Assembly (NCBI GenBank): GCA_008921705.1
Contig: VFFE01009051.1
Span: 3,100,343 to 3,164,342 of the forward strand
Direction of reading: 5' to 3'
DNA from: Burhinus oedicnemus
Taxonomy: Eukaryota; Chordata; Aves; Charadriiformes; Burhinidae
Length of the DNA stretch: 64,000 bases
Numbering within the stretch: the stretch's first letter is position 1; every line of letters begins with the position of its first letter. The notes below the pieces were generated by a model, which was not told where the DNA came from, did not search any database, and saw only the letters and a program-made list of their open reading frames with translations. The translations under genes and the position numbers were made by a program. Shown piece by piece: positions 41,301 through 49,335 of this stretch.

Positions 41301-44300
41301 AACACGTTATCTGAGTGCATTAAAAAAATCCCATTGAATATTACAAAAATACTCACTTTATATCATTCCTGAGGCAGCAGTGATCATTTATGTGCATTAT
41401 TACTAATATAATTTTAATAACAAGCTTGTATTTTGGATGCATCATCACAAAACTGACGCATATTCAATTAAATGCCACCTTCTGACAGGATGCTTATGTG
41501 ACAGAATGGATTTGTTTATGGAAACAAATTCGATGTGAATTAAACTTGTGTGGTTCAAAATGTGTGAATGAAGGTGTATAGTCATTTCCATCTTCAGAAA
41601 CGGCAGCAAGTTAACAAAGAGGAAAAAAAACTCCTTAAATAACTGCAGCTCCTGTTTACAAAAATGAGGCTTTTTTTAGCTTGGTGTAACCTACTGCAGC
41701 AGTCACAAACGATTGCTCACCTGATAAAGAGCAAATGTTATGCTGATTCTACACCTGTCTCCTGGGGAGTCTGATTTGAAACAAAGCATGTCTTGACGTG
41801 ATGGCTAGAGAACTACCTTGATAAAAATTGCTAGGCAGCATAGCTGTTTTGTGGGAATTCTGTCTGTGGGTTTTTTTCAGCCAAGTAAGTTCCCTGGTCT
41901 AATGCGTTGTGTGGCTGCACAAAGAGCATGGGGAAATGGTGTGAAGTGGTTGCAGGACAGAATTGATAGTGTTGACCTGTGTCCATCAAATTGCAACCCT
42001 GAGTACCTTCTGCCATGTCATGTGAACGCCCAAGAGTTGTAAACTTCTTGTCTGTCCACCTGCATTTTCATTAGTGGCCTCCAGTAGCTGTGTCCCCAAA
42101 GATTGTTGGAGAAGTACACCCCACTGCAGTTATCATCAGTTAGGTACAACAGACACAGTAAGTCATAGAATCACAGAATGGTTAGAGTTGGAAGGGACCT
42201 TAAAGATCATCTAGTTCCAACCCCCCTGCCATGGGCAGGGACACCTCCCACTAGACCAGGTTGCTCAAAGCCCCATCCAACCTGGCCTTGAACACTTCCA
42301 GGGATGGGGCATCCACAGCTTCTCTGGGCAACCTGTTCCAGTGCCTCACCACCCTCACAGTAAAGAATTTCTTCCTAATATCTAAATCTCCACTCTTTCA
42401 GTTTAAAACCATTACCCCTCTTCCTATCGCTGCACTCCCTGATAAAGAGTCCCTCTCCATCTTTCCCCTAGGCCCCCTTTAGGTACTGGAAGGGGCTATA
42501 AGGTCTCCCCGGAGCCTTCTCTTCTCCAGGCTGAACAACCCCAACTCTCTTCAGCCTGTCTTCATAGGAGAGGGGCTCCAGCCCTTTGAGCATCTTCGTG
42601 GCCCTCCTCTGGACACACTTCAACAGGTCCATGTCCTTCTTATGTTGGGGGCTCCAGAGTTGGATGTAGTACTCCAAGTGGCAGAGCAGAGGGGCAGAAT
42701 CACCTCCCTCAACCTGCTGTGTCAAAAAGACTGAAAATTGTGCAGACAGAATAGGAAATATTTGTTTTTTTCCAGGCCATGGGAAGAGGGGAAGGAAGGC
42801 ATGGTGTATGTATCTCACTACTGTAGTGAACATGCCTAGTAGATGTTTCGGTGATTCTGAAAAGTTCAGACAAGGTGTGTCTGTTAGAGCCATTTATATG
42901 CCTAAGACCTCCTTGTGCACCATTGTGATCACTTAATGAGCTGAATTGTTGCTGCCTTCTTTTTCCCATTCTCTTACAACTCAGTTCCAGCTTTGAGCAG
43001 TACTACTCAATATTTCTATACATTAGGGACATTGGGAGGAAAGGTTTTCTTGTCTTCAGAGAGATAAACTTTGGGCTTTTAATTGTCTAAACACCATGCT
43101 ACCTGTAATTCTGTATTTTCTCTGCTGGACCATCGGTGGTTTTTTTCCGTCCAGCATTCTTTTTTTCATACTATTCAAGCTATACATCTTGAAGCAAATC
43201 CCACGGGGGGGTTATACACTGGGTTCACTTATTTGCCAAGCAAATTTGTTCCTCAAGTTGGTCTCCTATTAAGTAAAAGTGGGTTTTCTGCCTCCTAATT
43301 TTTTACAGTGATTTAGGAAACGTATTTAGAAATTACAGCTTTTTAATGTGGGTGATCCCATGTGAGTTGCAGAGAGGAAATGTTTTGTTGATCTGAATTG
43401 TCCAATTAGGACAAAGGGCATTTTTTTCCCAACAGCAGTGAATAAATGGGCATAGCTGCCAAGCTATCATAACATAAGCTGTGTTTCCTGGCTGTAAATG
43501 TTCTCTGTCATGACAAGGTCTACCCAACTGGTGAAGATTTGCTCTGAAAGAGCGATTTATTTTTTTTAACCTCCCGTTTGTATATGGATCTGTTCAGCTC
43601 TAACACTTCTGAGGTGCTATCTTTCTTTAAAAAACATGGTCGTGTCACCTTTCAAGGGAGTAAATTCCTGGCCTCAGTGCCCATATAGGAAGAGGTCTTG
43701 CTGTTCCTGAAAATATCGATAATTAACTGTTCCTCACCAGTCTCCCTCTGAAAGGTAACAAAGAGATTTGATAAGATGTTTAGCTGCTAAATTGTTGTCC
43801 AGATCTTACTGCCAGTCTTCAGAACTGCCTTGCTCTCTTCAGGCTTGGCAGAGGTTACTGCTGCCAGCTGTCAGGCACGGCTTCTTTGTAGTGACTTAAG
43901 AACTTCTATGCCAAGGCCCTTCCTCTCCGCCCCCCTCAAAAAAAAAAGACATACTAGTGCTGTTCCCGCTAAAGGCTGGAAAAAAGCATTCTCCAGGAGT
44001 GCTGCTACAAGAATGTCCGCTCTTCTGAATCTGAAGAAACAAGGCGTTTATTCTCTTCTAACTCTCAGAAGGCTGAATGTTCACGTGTGCTTCCTCAGAT
44101 TCAGAATGGTAACTCTTCTCTGTACTCTGAATCTGTAGGTTAAGGGTTACTTTCTGACTTAATTGTGTATTCTCATTACATTATCCAGCGTACTTGTAAA
44201 ATTAAATCCAGTATAGGCTAGACCTGGACTATTAGAGTCTAGAAATTACGTTTTTATTGTGGTTAGTTCAATGACTATAAATCTTAGCTTATTATTAAAT

Positions 44301-44677
44301 ACTAGTAATTCAGTAAGAAACATAAAAAATAGAGGATGGTGTTTGCATAGGTTTAAAATGTGTGTATTCTATGTAGATGTCTTTAAAGTATACTCCTGCT
44401 ACCTAATTTTTCATCATCTTGAATTCTTTGCGATCTGAAATAAGACAAAAGCCGTAGTCATCTATAGAGTAATTCTGTAAATTGTTTACCCCAAATTCCC
44501 ACTTATCTATGCTTGTTCCCTCTGCTTCATGCCACCTTCCATACTGAAGTTCTGCTGATACTCTGATCTTAGAAAAACTGATGTGAGAAACTATCTGCTT
44601 GCTTTTAATGACAGCTCAGCCTGCTAACTACGCAGAAGAAAAAAGCTGCTTCCCTGAAGGACCTGGAAGATATTTAA
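2256..44677 (+). CDS. SCLT1: SCLT1, sodium channel and clathrin linker 1 (20 coding exons, 5' end missing)
   Basis: The product is a long coiled-coil protein. In vertebrates SCLT1 is a distal appendage component of the mother centriole, required for membrane docking and ciliogenesis; it was first described as a linker between Nav1.8 and clathrin. Twenty exons with AG/GT boundaries and compatible phases join to 2021 nt, about 672 residues plus a stop, against 688 in human. Recognisable stretches include [69 protein letters not shown] and [14 protein letters not shown], and the C-terminus is [12 protein letters not shown]. Composition is Glu/Gln/Lys/Leu-rich throughout, with no signal peptide or membrane segment. 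The first exon here begins with two bases of a split codon, then RRLN, matching NRRLN near the human N-terminus, so probably one short coding exon lies upstream. Exons: 2256-2323, 3008-3060, 3976-4045, 5182-5237, 5618-5750, 6554-6676, 8614-8679, 11291-11361, 17248-17338, 17511-17602, 19287-19464, 24317-24415, 26046-26117, 27054-27128, 27596-27741, 28653-28845, 30200-30396, 40042-40120, 41188-41283, 44615-44677. The identification rests on family knowledge; the exon chain is read directly. Confidence 0.95.
3008..3060 (+). CDS. SCLT1: SCLT1 exon b (53-nt small exon)
   Basis: The exon follows an ATTACAG acceptor and is followed by GTAACT. It starts in phase 0 ([17 protein letters not shown]) and ends with AG, which joins the C at 3976 to make Ser. 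Without it, exon a would run into a stop in the next exon, so it is required for an open frame. It corresponds to the variable N-terminal stretch of human SCLT1 just before the conserved TEYDKH. Confidence 0.75.
3976..4045 (+). CDS. SCLT1: SCLT1 exon c
   Basis: Acceptor TTTTTAG, donor GTATGG, 70 nt. One base completes a Ser codon, then [15 protein letters not shown] and QLYQ. The TEYDKHL block is a strong match to the family. Confidence 0.92.
5182..5237 (+). CDS. SCLT1: SCLT1 exon d
   Basis: Acceptor GTGTTAG, donor GTAAAT, 56 nt. Starts in phase 0 and encodes [18 protein letters not shown] plus two bases of the next Arg codon. It corresponds to the human segment around KLQLENVIKENER. Confidence 0.9.
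5618..5750 (+). CDS. SCLT1: SCLT1 exon e
   Basis: Acceptor ATCTCAG, donor GTGTGT, 133 nt. Completes Arg, then [18 protein letters not shown], a short ADILADEG segment and [13 protein letters not shown]. The last block is nearly identical to the vertebrate family. Coiled-coil composition resumes after the ADILADEG segment. Confidence 0.95.
6554..6676 (+). CDS. SCLT1: SCLT1 exon f
   Basis: Acceptor GTAACAG, donor GTAATT, 123 nt, phase 0 at both ends (41 codons). Begins [12 protein letters not shown] and ends HVAERQKQK. The ELWQTV and TEAQIHV-like motifs match SCLT1. Confidence 0.95.
8614..8679 (+). CDS. SCLT1: SCLT1 exon g
   Basis: Acceptor CTTTTTAG, donor GTAAGT, 66 nt, phase 0 at both ends. 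Encodes [14 protein letters not shown] followed by IANEKIEL, matching the FQQLTKQLHVTNE region of the family. Confidence 0.93.
9240..9740 (-). repeat. Old, degraded CR1-like fragment (antisense)
   Basis: The start (ATCATAGAAAAATTGAGGTG) and the end (TTCTTGAACTGTGG with ACAGTACAATACTCAATCGA) resemble the two ends of the antisense CR1 at 1037-1519, which has TTCTTAAACTGTGG and ACAGTACTCGAGATGAGG. The middle is barely recognisable. It would be an old copy; boundaries are approximate. Confidence 0.45.
9780..10000 (+). repeat. Degraded LINE-like fragment, copy 1
   Basis: From 9786 the sequence (TATTAATAAAAGC, then GTGATGGCCTCAAAATTAAC) is similar to that from 10503, about 717 bases downstream. 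In conceptual translation this part resembles the CR1 stretch FNKAKC...LHLGH. It is probably a relic of the same LINE family as the next entry. Confidence 0.35.
10130..10940 (+). repeat. Degraded CR1-like LINE relic, copy 2
   Basis: Frames broken by stops still show LINE-like order: a [16 protein letters not shown] piece near 10160, QKDLMMLSI with NKSRVMHVG around 10450-10530 (compare CR1 [10 protein letters not shown] and NKAKC..LHLGH), then an [15 protein letters not shown] piece near 10730. It is an old copy of the CR1/L3 type by inference, and not transcribable into a protein. Confidence 0.4.
11291..11361 (+). CDS. SCLT1: SCLT1 exon h
   Basis: Acceptor TTTTGCAG, donor GTATAA, 71 nt. Encodes [18 protein letters not shown], then LRKQL and two bases of an Arg codon. 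[11 protein letters not shown] is identical to the human protein as I recall it. Confidence 0.95.
13497..13556. repeat. A/C-rich low-complexity tract
   Basis: A run of AAAAACCCA-type units without G or T for about 60 bases, in the intron between SCLT1 exons h and i. It is simple sequence; it may mark the tail of an old retroposed element, but none is recognisable next to it. Confidence 0.6.
14330..14880. repeat. GC-rich island in an AT-rich intron, possible old LTR
   Basis: Base composition rises sharply compared with the flanks. The - strand reading contains GTGAAATAAACAGGG (poly(A)-signal-like) near 14570 and blocks such as CCCAGCAGTAAAGCTG. That layout could be a retroviral-type LTR on the - strand, but I found no convincing ends or target-site duplication. 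The overlapping ORFs here (up to 126 codons) show no known domain. Confidence 0.3.
17248..17338 (+). CDS. SCLT1: SCLT1 exon i
   Basis: Acceptor TATACAG, donor GTATTC, 91 nt. Completes Arg, then [16 protein letters not shown] and LQGQLERK, ending in phase 0. It matches the RQAKLELRV...LQGQMKKK region of SCLT1. Confidence 0.9.
17511..17602 (+). CDS. SCLT1: SCLT1 exon j
   Basis: Acceptor TTTCTAG, donor GTAAAG, 92 nt. Encodes [30 protein letters not shown] and two bases of Arg. It is separated from exon i by only 172 bases. SSIKQLE matches the family. Confidence 0.95.
19287..19464 (+). CDS. SCLT1: SCLT1 exon k
   Basis: Acceptor CTTGTAG, donor GTAAGG, 178 nt. Completes Arg, then [20 protein letters not shown] and, later, [13 protein letters not shown]. 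It is one of the larger exons. The CR1 insertion begins about 370 bases downstream. Confidence 0.95.
19838..21220 (+). mobile_element. CR1 LINE, 5'-truncated, with reverse-transcriptase domain
   Basis: This is a sense-oriented CR1 copy of about 1.4 kb. The ORF at 19838-20596 encodes part of the reverse transcriptase: [11 protein letters not shown], then [15 protein letters not shown] (motif A, Asp near residue 87), DVPQGSVL (motif B) and KFADDTKL (motif C, FADD at residues 173-176). A frameshift near 20563 moves the downstream part ([23 protein letters not shown]) into another frame, followed by stops. The 3' end is the CR1 hallmark ATTCTATGATTCTA at 21207-21220. The endonuclease half is missing, so the copy is immobile. 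It lies in the intron between SCLT1 exons k and l. Confidence 0.95.
20560..21050 (+). pseudogene. Frameshifted C-terminal part of the CR1 reverse-transcriptase ORF
   Basis: After the frame break, pieces of the CR1 thumb and tail occur in shifting frames: [40 protein letters not shown] and [16 protein letters not shown] followed by [11 protein letters not shown]. Stops and indels separate them. It is dead retrotransposon coding sequence, not a host gene. Confidence 0.85.
21221..24316. other. SCLT1 intron after the CR1 insertion
   Basis: AT-rich intron from the CR1 3' end to exon l. No gene, RNA or repeat was recognised. Confidence 0.6.
24317..24415 (+). CDS. SCLT1: SCLT1 exon l
   Basis: Acceptor TTTCTAG, donor GTAAGT, 99 nt, phase 0 at both ends. 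Encodes [19 protein letters not shown] and ends AARIRKA. EKQKEEDIEKMKE is the human counterpart. Confidence 0.93.
26046..26117 (+). CDS. SCLT1: SCLT1 exon m
   Basis: Acceptor ATCACAG, donor GTATGG, 72 nt, phase 0 at both ends. Encodes [10 protein letters not shown] followed by [27 protein letters not shown] is identical to the human protein as recalled. Confidence 0.96.
27054..27128 (+). CDS. SCLT1: SCLT1 exon n
   Basis: Acceptor AAAATAG, donor GTAAGG, 75 nt, phase 0 at both ends. Encodes [16 protein letters not shown] and RAVEEELEK, close to the human [24 protein letters not shown] region. Confidence 0.95.
27596..27741 (+). CDS. SCLT1: SCLT1 exon o
   Basis: Acceptor ATTCTTCAG, donor GTAAGT, 146 nt. 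Encodes [26 protein letters not shown] and NKLKQLEM plus two bases of Asn. It matches the YREGRGNESDYRKLEEMHQ block of the family. Confidence 0.95.
28538..28612. repeat. Ancient amniote interspersed-repeat relic
   Basis: The stretch GGGGAATAGCTGTATTGGGT continuing CAGACCAAAGATCTGTCCC is a known-looking block of an old CR1/L3-type repeat that is widespread in turtles, crocodilians and birds, where it reads ATTGGGTCAGACCAAAGGTCC. It ends about 40 bases before SCLT1 exon p. The family assignment is from memory. Confidence 0.5.
28653..28845 (+). CDS. SCLT1: SCLT1 exon p
   Basis: Acceptor CTCTTTCAG, donor GTATGT, 193 nt. Completes Asn, then [31 protein letters not shown] and [12 protein letters not shown]. 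The [12 protein letters not shown] block is diagnostic. An old interspersed-repeat relic ends only about 40 bases upstream of the acceptor. Confidence 0.96.
30200..30396 (+). CDS. SCLT1: SCLT1 exon q
   Basis: Acceptor TCTACTAG, donor GTAAGT, 197 nt, the longest SCLT1 exon here. Encodes [20 protein letters not shown], then [13 protein letters not shown] and ARISKL plus two bases of Lys. It is followed by the largest intron in the window (about 9.6 kb). Confidence 0.96.
34629..34633. repeat. Target-site duplication of the solo LTR, left copy
   Basis: AGACC directly before the TG of the LTR; it matches the copy at 35162-35166. With the preceding A, the match extends to AAGACC if the LTR is taken to end in C. 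Confidence 0.75.
34634..35161 (+). mobile_element. Solo LTR of an avian endogenous retrovirus (ERVL-like)
   Basis: A 528-bp unit begins TGTTCTGGGTTTGGCTG and ends CA. It is flanked by a 5-bp duplication, AGACC at 34629-34633 and 35162-35166. It contains AATAAA at 34908-34913 and a C-run near 35010. The sequence resembles a common avian LTR. No gag, pol or env sequence is attached, so internal recombination has left only the LTR. A 5-bp duplication fits class III (ERVL) elements. It sits in the 9.6-kb intron between SCLT1 exons q and r, in the same orientation as the gene. Confidence 0.85.
35162..35166. repeat. Target-site duplication of the solo LTR, right copy
   Basis: AGACC directly after the terminal CA of the LTR; it matches 34629-34633. 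Confidence 0.75.
40042..40120 (+). CDS. SCLT1: SCLT1 exon r (tandem donors)
   Basis: Acceptor TTAATAG, 79 nt, completing Lys then [20 protein letters not shown] and NEKVTE. I chose the donor GTAAGA at 40121 because human SCLT1 continues NEKV-A-E-NEK. A second GT (GTAACT) lies nine bases upstream at 40112 and would drop VTE in frame. Confidence 0.9.
41188..41283 (+). CDS. SCLT1: SCLT1 exon s
   Basis: Acceptor TTACACAG, donor GTACAA (a weaker form), 96 nt, phase 0 at both ends. Encodes [20 protein letters not shown] followed by [23 protein letters not shown] is diagnostic of SCLT1. Confidence 0.95.
41284..44614. other. Last SCLT1 intron (3.3 kb)
   Basis: Contains the antisense CR1 at 42163-42720. 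Nothing else was recognised. The poly(A) and CCCCCC stretches near 43930 are simple sequence. Confidence 0.65.
42163..42720 (-). repeat. CR1 LINE 3'-end fragment (antisense)
   Basis: It begins TCATAGAATCACAGAATGG, the reverse complement of the CR1 3' tail, and continues with typical antisense CR1 sequence (GGAAGGGACCTTAAAGATCA, CCCTGCCATGGGCAGGGACA). On the - strand it encodes [20 protein letters not shown] in a broken frame. It ends near CCTCAACCTGCTG at 42720. It looks younger and better preserved than the copy at 1037. It lies in the last SCLT1 intron. Confidence 0.93.
44615..44677 (+). CDS. SCLT1: SCLT1 terminal coding exon and stop
   Basis: Acceptor AATGACAG. Twenty codons, [20 protein letters not shown], then TAA at 44675-44677. 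The human C-terminus is LSVITVQRRKAASLMNLENI-stop, so position, length and ending agree. The frame is phase 0, as required by the preceding exon. Confidence 0.93.
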   Translation, partial: LSLLTTQKKKAASLKDLEDI

Positions 44678-44879
44678 ACACATGTATAGTTCATTCGCAC
44701 CACACTGGAGTTAAGACGACTGCTGGAGAAACTTCATATTGGAGCATTGAAGTCAAATGCGTAGCAAGGCTTGTAAAACTTAGATAAATATCTGTTTTAT
44801 TCAGGTAAGAAAGGGGGTGGATGAGGAGACTGTATCTGTATGCATAGTAAAGACTGGAAGAAGACTGCAAAATGTTGTA

Positions 44880-44885
44880 ATTAAA
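44880..44885 (+). terminator. SCLT1: Candidate poly(A) signal ATTAAA for SCLT1
   Basis: ATTAAA lies 203 bases after the stop codon and is followed by a T/GT-rich stretch around 44920-44950, which fits a downstream element. It is a hexamer match plus context only. Confidence 0.35.
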
Positions 44886-45244
44886 GTCCTTTAATGTAGC
44901 AGATGAAACAATCTGATACAGTGCTGTGGCATATTGGTCTTTTTTGGTCTAAAAAACGCCAGCTCCAACTATGACAAGATTGCGTACAGGGAATAGATAA
45001 CATTATATTGAAATTCAGGAACAGCTTTGCTCACATACATCCGACACCTTTAATTTTTCTTTGTAGTGCAGTAACTTGGGAACATTTTGAAGATCTTGTA
45101 TGAATTGTAGTAAGACACTAATTACATCACGAGTGTCAAATAGCTGCTGTTTTTATGGTAGGTGTTACAGCTGCCAAATGCCCTCATTGCCTTCTAGTTT
45201 TAAGAATTCGGTTCAGTTTGTTCTGATGCCCCTGGGAAACAGTT

Positions 45245-45250
45245 AATAAA
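45245..45250 (+). terminator. SCLT1: Candidate poly(A) signal AATAAA for SCLT1
   Basis: A canonical AATAAA lies about 570 bases after the stop, in an AATAAATAAAA context, with T-rich sequence 40-80 bases further on. It is an alternative to the ATTAAA at 44880. Confidence 0.4.
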
Positions 45251-45265
45251 TAAAATGCTGCTATG

Positions 45266-47989
45266 GCTATTCATAGGGCTTGTTTCTAAGGAGCGCAGTC
45301 TTTCTTCAGTTGTGCTTTTTCTTCCTAATTACTATTTTACAATTGTTCCTTGCTTTTCTGTTGATCTGCTCTCTTGGTCTGTACGCGTCTGGGAACTCCA
45401 GTTCTCTATTACTTCAGTTTGCACAAAGCGGGTGAAGTCATCCAGCTTTCACGCATTGTGAACTAGTGTGTTTGAATTCTGCAGATGCCAGTATGTGGGA
45501 ATCCTCTTGCATACATGTTTTTCTTTGATAGTTGAGAAACTTCATATATATCATTCTAAAATGAGAGCTGCACTCTGTTTTCTCTTTCAGCATATGTTAT
45601 AAACTTTTGATAGGTGTTAACTGATTTTGAAGTGCTCCCATCTTGGACTTAAGTGACGTAATTTCTTGTCCTTCCTCTTAAGAGTATAATTCTGGTTTAT
45701 AACTTCTAATTCAGTTGATGGATAATGCTTACCCAATGCTTGATGAAAACTGTTGTTTTGGACTAACAAACCCATACGTCTGTCGCAGTGGATCGTCACC
45801 CTATTTGCATTTTAGAGGACAGACCAGGGTTGATCACCACACAGAAGTAAGAGTTTGTGCCACCTCCTCAGACCCTGGCTGTTCAGGCAGAGCCTGCAAG
45901 ATGGACACAACCTCAAGAAAAACTTCTGCTTACTGTTTCCTACAGTTGTACACACTTCTCTACTAGTGCTTTCTCAGTTTGTTATGTGTCTGTATCCTTT
46001 GCAATCTCCAATTTTGCTAAAAGACTTCAAAGATTTTTTCAAAGCAACATGGCTGTGTTGTCCAGAAGCTTCAAACGTCTGTTGCAGTGAGATATTCATC
46101 AATCAACCACGTATATGATACAGAGGGAGGTAAGTACCAAGCACCTTATTTTCATTTGCATAATGCACATCTGAGATGATGACAGACCACCTGGAAGATT
46201 TTGTGTGAGCTATTAACCCCATTCATGCCTTAAAGAGAGGCTGTAGCTGTGAAGTGAAACCTGGCTGAAAATGGCAGGTAACTAAGTTTTTGAGCAACAG
46301 TATTTGTTCCTTGAGGCACAGAAGGGCACGTGATTGGTTCCCTTTTGATTTTATGGGTATATTCATTTCAGCTTGTGGTGTAGCTCTTGTGTAGTGGTTA
46401 TTTGCCAGAATATGAATTGCAATGATGACACAAGCACCTAATAGTAAAGGGGCAGCAGAGCAATTATGGCAGATGACACAGGAAAGAAAAGGATTTCCCA
46501 CTTTCATCTGTCTGCCTAATCCTCTGAGCAGCTAAAAACTGACCAAATACATCTGTCTGAATGACAAAAGGGAATGTGGTCAAGTTAAGCTCGTCATCCT
46601 AACACCACCTCCTTTCCTTTCCCTTTGGCTTCTAGAGGAGGTGGCTGGCACGTTGCTCACAAATTGGACTTTCAGAGGAAAGGCACTTGCTGAGGCAATT
46701 AAAATTTGAGGCTTGCTGGTTTGATAAGTTTTGCTCTTTCCCCCATGATACTAGATCGATTCGTGGAACTGAGCAGCAGGCTTTTCATCCATCTGGCTTG
46801 GTTGTTTTACGTTTGTTTCTATCTGTGTATTTCTTATCACTTCCATTGAAAAGTCTTTGTTTCCCCTACCTTCCTTTCCTACCCCTGCACCAGTTTTTGA
46901 GTGTTGTAAAGATTCCCTAGTGCAGTATTAATGCTTCCCATTGAGTAAAACTTTGTTCTTGAATGTTTATTTAGGGGAAGTTTCTAGGCGATCGTTACTT
47001 CCACTCAACAGGTGAGAGAAACCAAGTACGAAGGTAACCCGAGTTTCATTTTGGGTCTTCCCAAGAGCCGTGTCCTTGTGGCATAGGCCAGATCTTGGAA
47101 GATCTATCACTGCAAGCTGCCCTCAGCTCTGACCCAGTCTTACTCGGGTAACCCCTGCACTGCAGTGCCTTTCAGAAAGGCTGCTGTCAGCAAGATCTAT
47201 AAAACAGCTGCAAGAACCTCCTTCAGACATTTATTCATGCCTTGCAGCAGTAACTCTTGGCAGGGCCATCCTGTAATCTTCAGTCTTTGAAATACTTTTT
47301 TTTTAAGGGGTGCCACTCAGAGTTGCCCACAATGTGAATGCATGTGACACAAGTACAAATTATTTACCCACCGCTGGTGTTTTCAAGATATATTGCTACA
47401 CATACACCTTCACAACCTTGTCCTTTTCTTGCTCTGCCCCAAGTCCATTCCATGTTTCCGCATCTTGAGTTTAGAGGAAGCAAGAGGAAAGGAGCTACTG
47501 TGCCCTTCACGCCATCTCTCCTTGAGCTCCTGCTATAGCAGCAAATATTCTCTGTCAGCATTGCTTGACTATAGGCAGTTCATAGTGCGAATGCACGTTC
47601 AGTGTACTTATCTTGAAGATCTACAGGTAGGAAACCTCATGTTCCTGCTCCAGTGGACCACCTATGAAGATTATGGAGTTTAGAAGGACATCATATATCA
47701 ATAAATGTCAACTATTTGAGGTAAGCAACATCTCTGAGAATCCCAAGGAAAAAAGCATAGAATTTTCTGTTGATGGGACAGGCGCAGCTGTCAGTAACAA
47801 GACCCTATACTATTCCTCAAAAAGATTACCTTTGTCTTGCAACCGCAGTGTGCGTTTTGATACCTGTAATAACCCAAAATAAATGCTTATTTTAGCCATG
47901 GAAGTTGTTCAGATCATTGCAGTGAAGCGTTCATGTTAAAAACCCAAACAAAGTAACTGCTGCAAATTCTAAAACGCTGCTGGCAAGAA
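45266..47989. other. Spacer between the convergent 3' ends of SCLT1 and JADE1
   Basis: About 2.7 kb without a supported gene. Several ORFs of 60-96 codons overlap on both strands, but none has domain character or splice context. Parts may belong to longer 3' UTRs of either gene. Confidence 0.5.
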
Positions 47990-48009
47990 TACTGCAAAAA
48001 TGTACAGCA

Positions 48010-48015
48010 TTTATT
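48010..48015 (-). terminator. JADE1: Candidate distal poly(A) signal for JADE1
   Basis: AATAAA on the - strand, in the context GTGAATAAATGCTG, with T/G-rich sequence around 47945-47965 that could serve as the downstream element. Confidence 0.4.
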
Positions 48016-49269
48016 CACATAACAGACAAAAAGGCACAATTCTACTGAATATTTTAACAAAAAATACAGCTGTCTTCAACTAGGTCTTTATAAATACTTC
48101 AAAAAAGGGAGAAAATAAATACAGGATTGGGCCATGTAATATAAAATAGTCATCTCTACATATACTTTTTATTTCTATCTGTTTCTCTTCATGCACCTTT
48201 TTTAATTAATTTCAGCTGAATGAACACCAAAGCTAGGCACATAGTGGAAAATCTTCTGTACAAGGTTTTACAAATGTAATGACAATTTTCTCAGATTTCG
48301 GAAATTGAGATTTATACACAACACGTATAACCCTTCATTTAGATTTGTGTGAGTTTATAACCTAACAAATGGCATTCCAGGCAACTTTTACAGAAGTTCA
48401 ACTAGCCTACAGTTTGACAGAATACACCAATCATAGTCAAAGATCTCTTGGTCAGTCTGCACAAGGAAAGGTAATGCTTAAAACCAAAAATTCAGCAAAT
48501 GGTTCTATCCCAGTAAAATACAGGGGTGAGTTTGTATTGTCACTGCTGTACTTACGACACCTCTTCTGCTGAGCGCTAAGCATGGGAGACAAAACTAACC
48601 TACAGAGCTGGTCATACTGCAGTCGTCCTACGGCTTTTTTGGTTTTGGTTCAGCTTAACTTGAAACATTAGAAAGCTTATTAACCTAAACGTCGGGGAGC
48701 AAAACAGGTAAGGCATTAATTCTGCACAACGTTAGCATTCATAATAGTGCAAATGAACAAGGTACCTCTTCCAAACTGGTGTGAGGTTAAATGTTTACTT
48801 AGAGTCAAAATTTAGATTATTCCGTCTATGGCTTGACAAACAGTTCCCTATATGGTCATGAGCTTCTTTCTTACAGAAAGCAGCAGTGCCTGCCTGGAAA
48901 ACATTGCTGTATGTCGAGTAGAACTTACCTGCATTTACATTTTGTCTGTCTGTTGATGTTTGATCAAATAAGTACTTTGCTGTTAACACATCCCAAGAGT
49001 GCCTACATCATTTTAGATTCACCAGTGCCCTGTTTGACTTTCACCTCTCCAAGTCATGAAGTTAATCTAACTTCTTGGGACCAGCAATGGTATTTTAAAA
49101 GTATCCTACGTTAGATAAAATTCCCCTTCCTCAACATCATCCCAAAAGGTATCAAAAGGTTAAGACTTCTGAGTTTTAAAACAAATGATAGGGATGCATT
49201 CTGTTGAAATATTTAAGTGATAACTTGCATAGCAAGACAGCTCTTTAATAAGCCTTTTTTTTCTTTTTC

Positions 49270-49276
<7 letters not shown>

Positions 49277-49333
<57 letters not shown>
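49277..49333. repeat. 57-base poly(T) tract (poly(A) on the JADE1 strand)
   Basis: An uninterrupted run of 57 T follows a T-rich lead of 20 bases. On the JADE1 strand it is an A-run that directly continues an AATAAA hexamer (49331-49336). The length may be unstable or imprecise in the assembly. Confidence 0.95.

Positions 49334-49335
<2 letters not shown>

Larger units (their letters stand above)
44678..45265 (+). other. SCLT1: SCLT1 3' untranslated region (end approximate)
   Basis: Non-coding sequence follows the SCLT1 stop. Two poly(A) signal candidates are visible: ATTAAA at 44880-44885, with a GT-rich stretch about 40-70 bases downstream, and AATAAA at 45245-45250. Which one is used cannot be told from sequence, and the end given is simply 15 bases past the second signal. 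Confidence 0.4.

Noticed and set aside
42709..42969. ORFs on the - strand running into the CR1 from 42893-42969
   Set aside because: They join intron sequence to the CR1 tail by chance; only the [12 protein letters not shown] part has meaning, as CR1.
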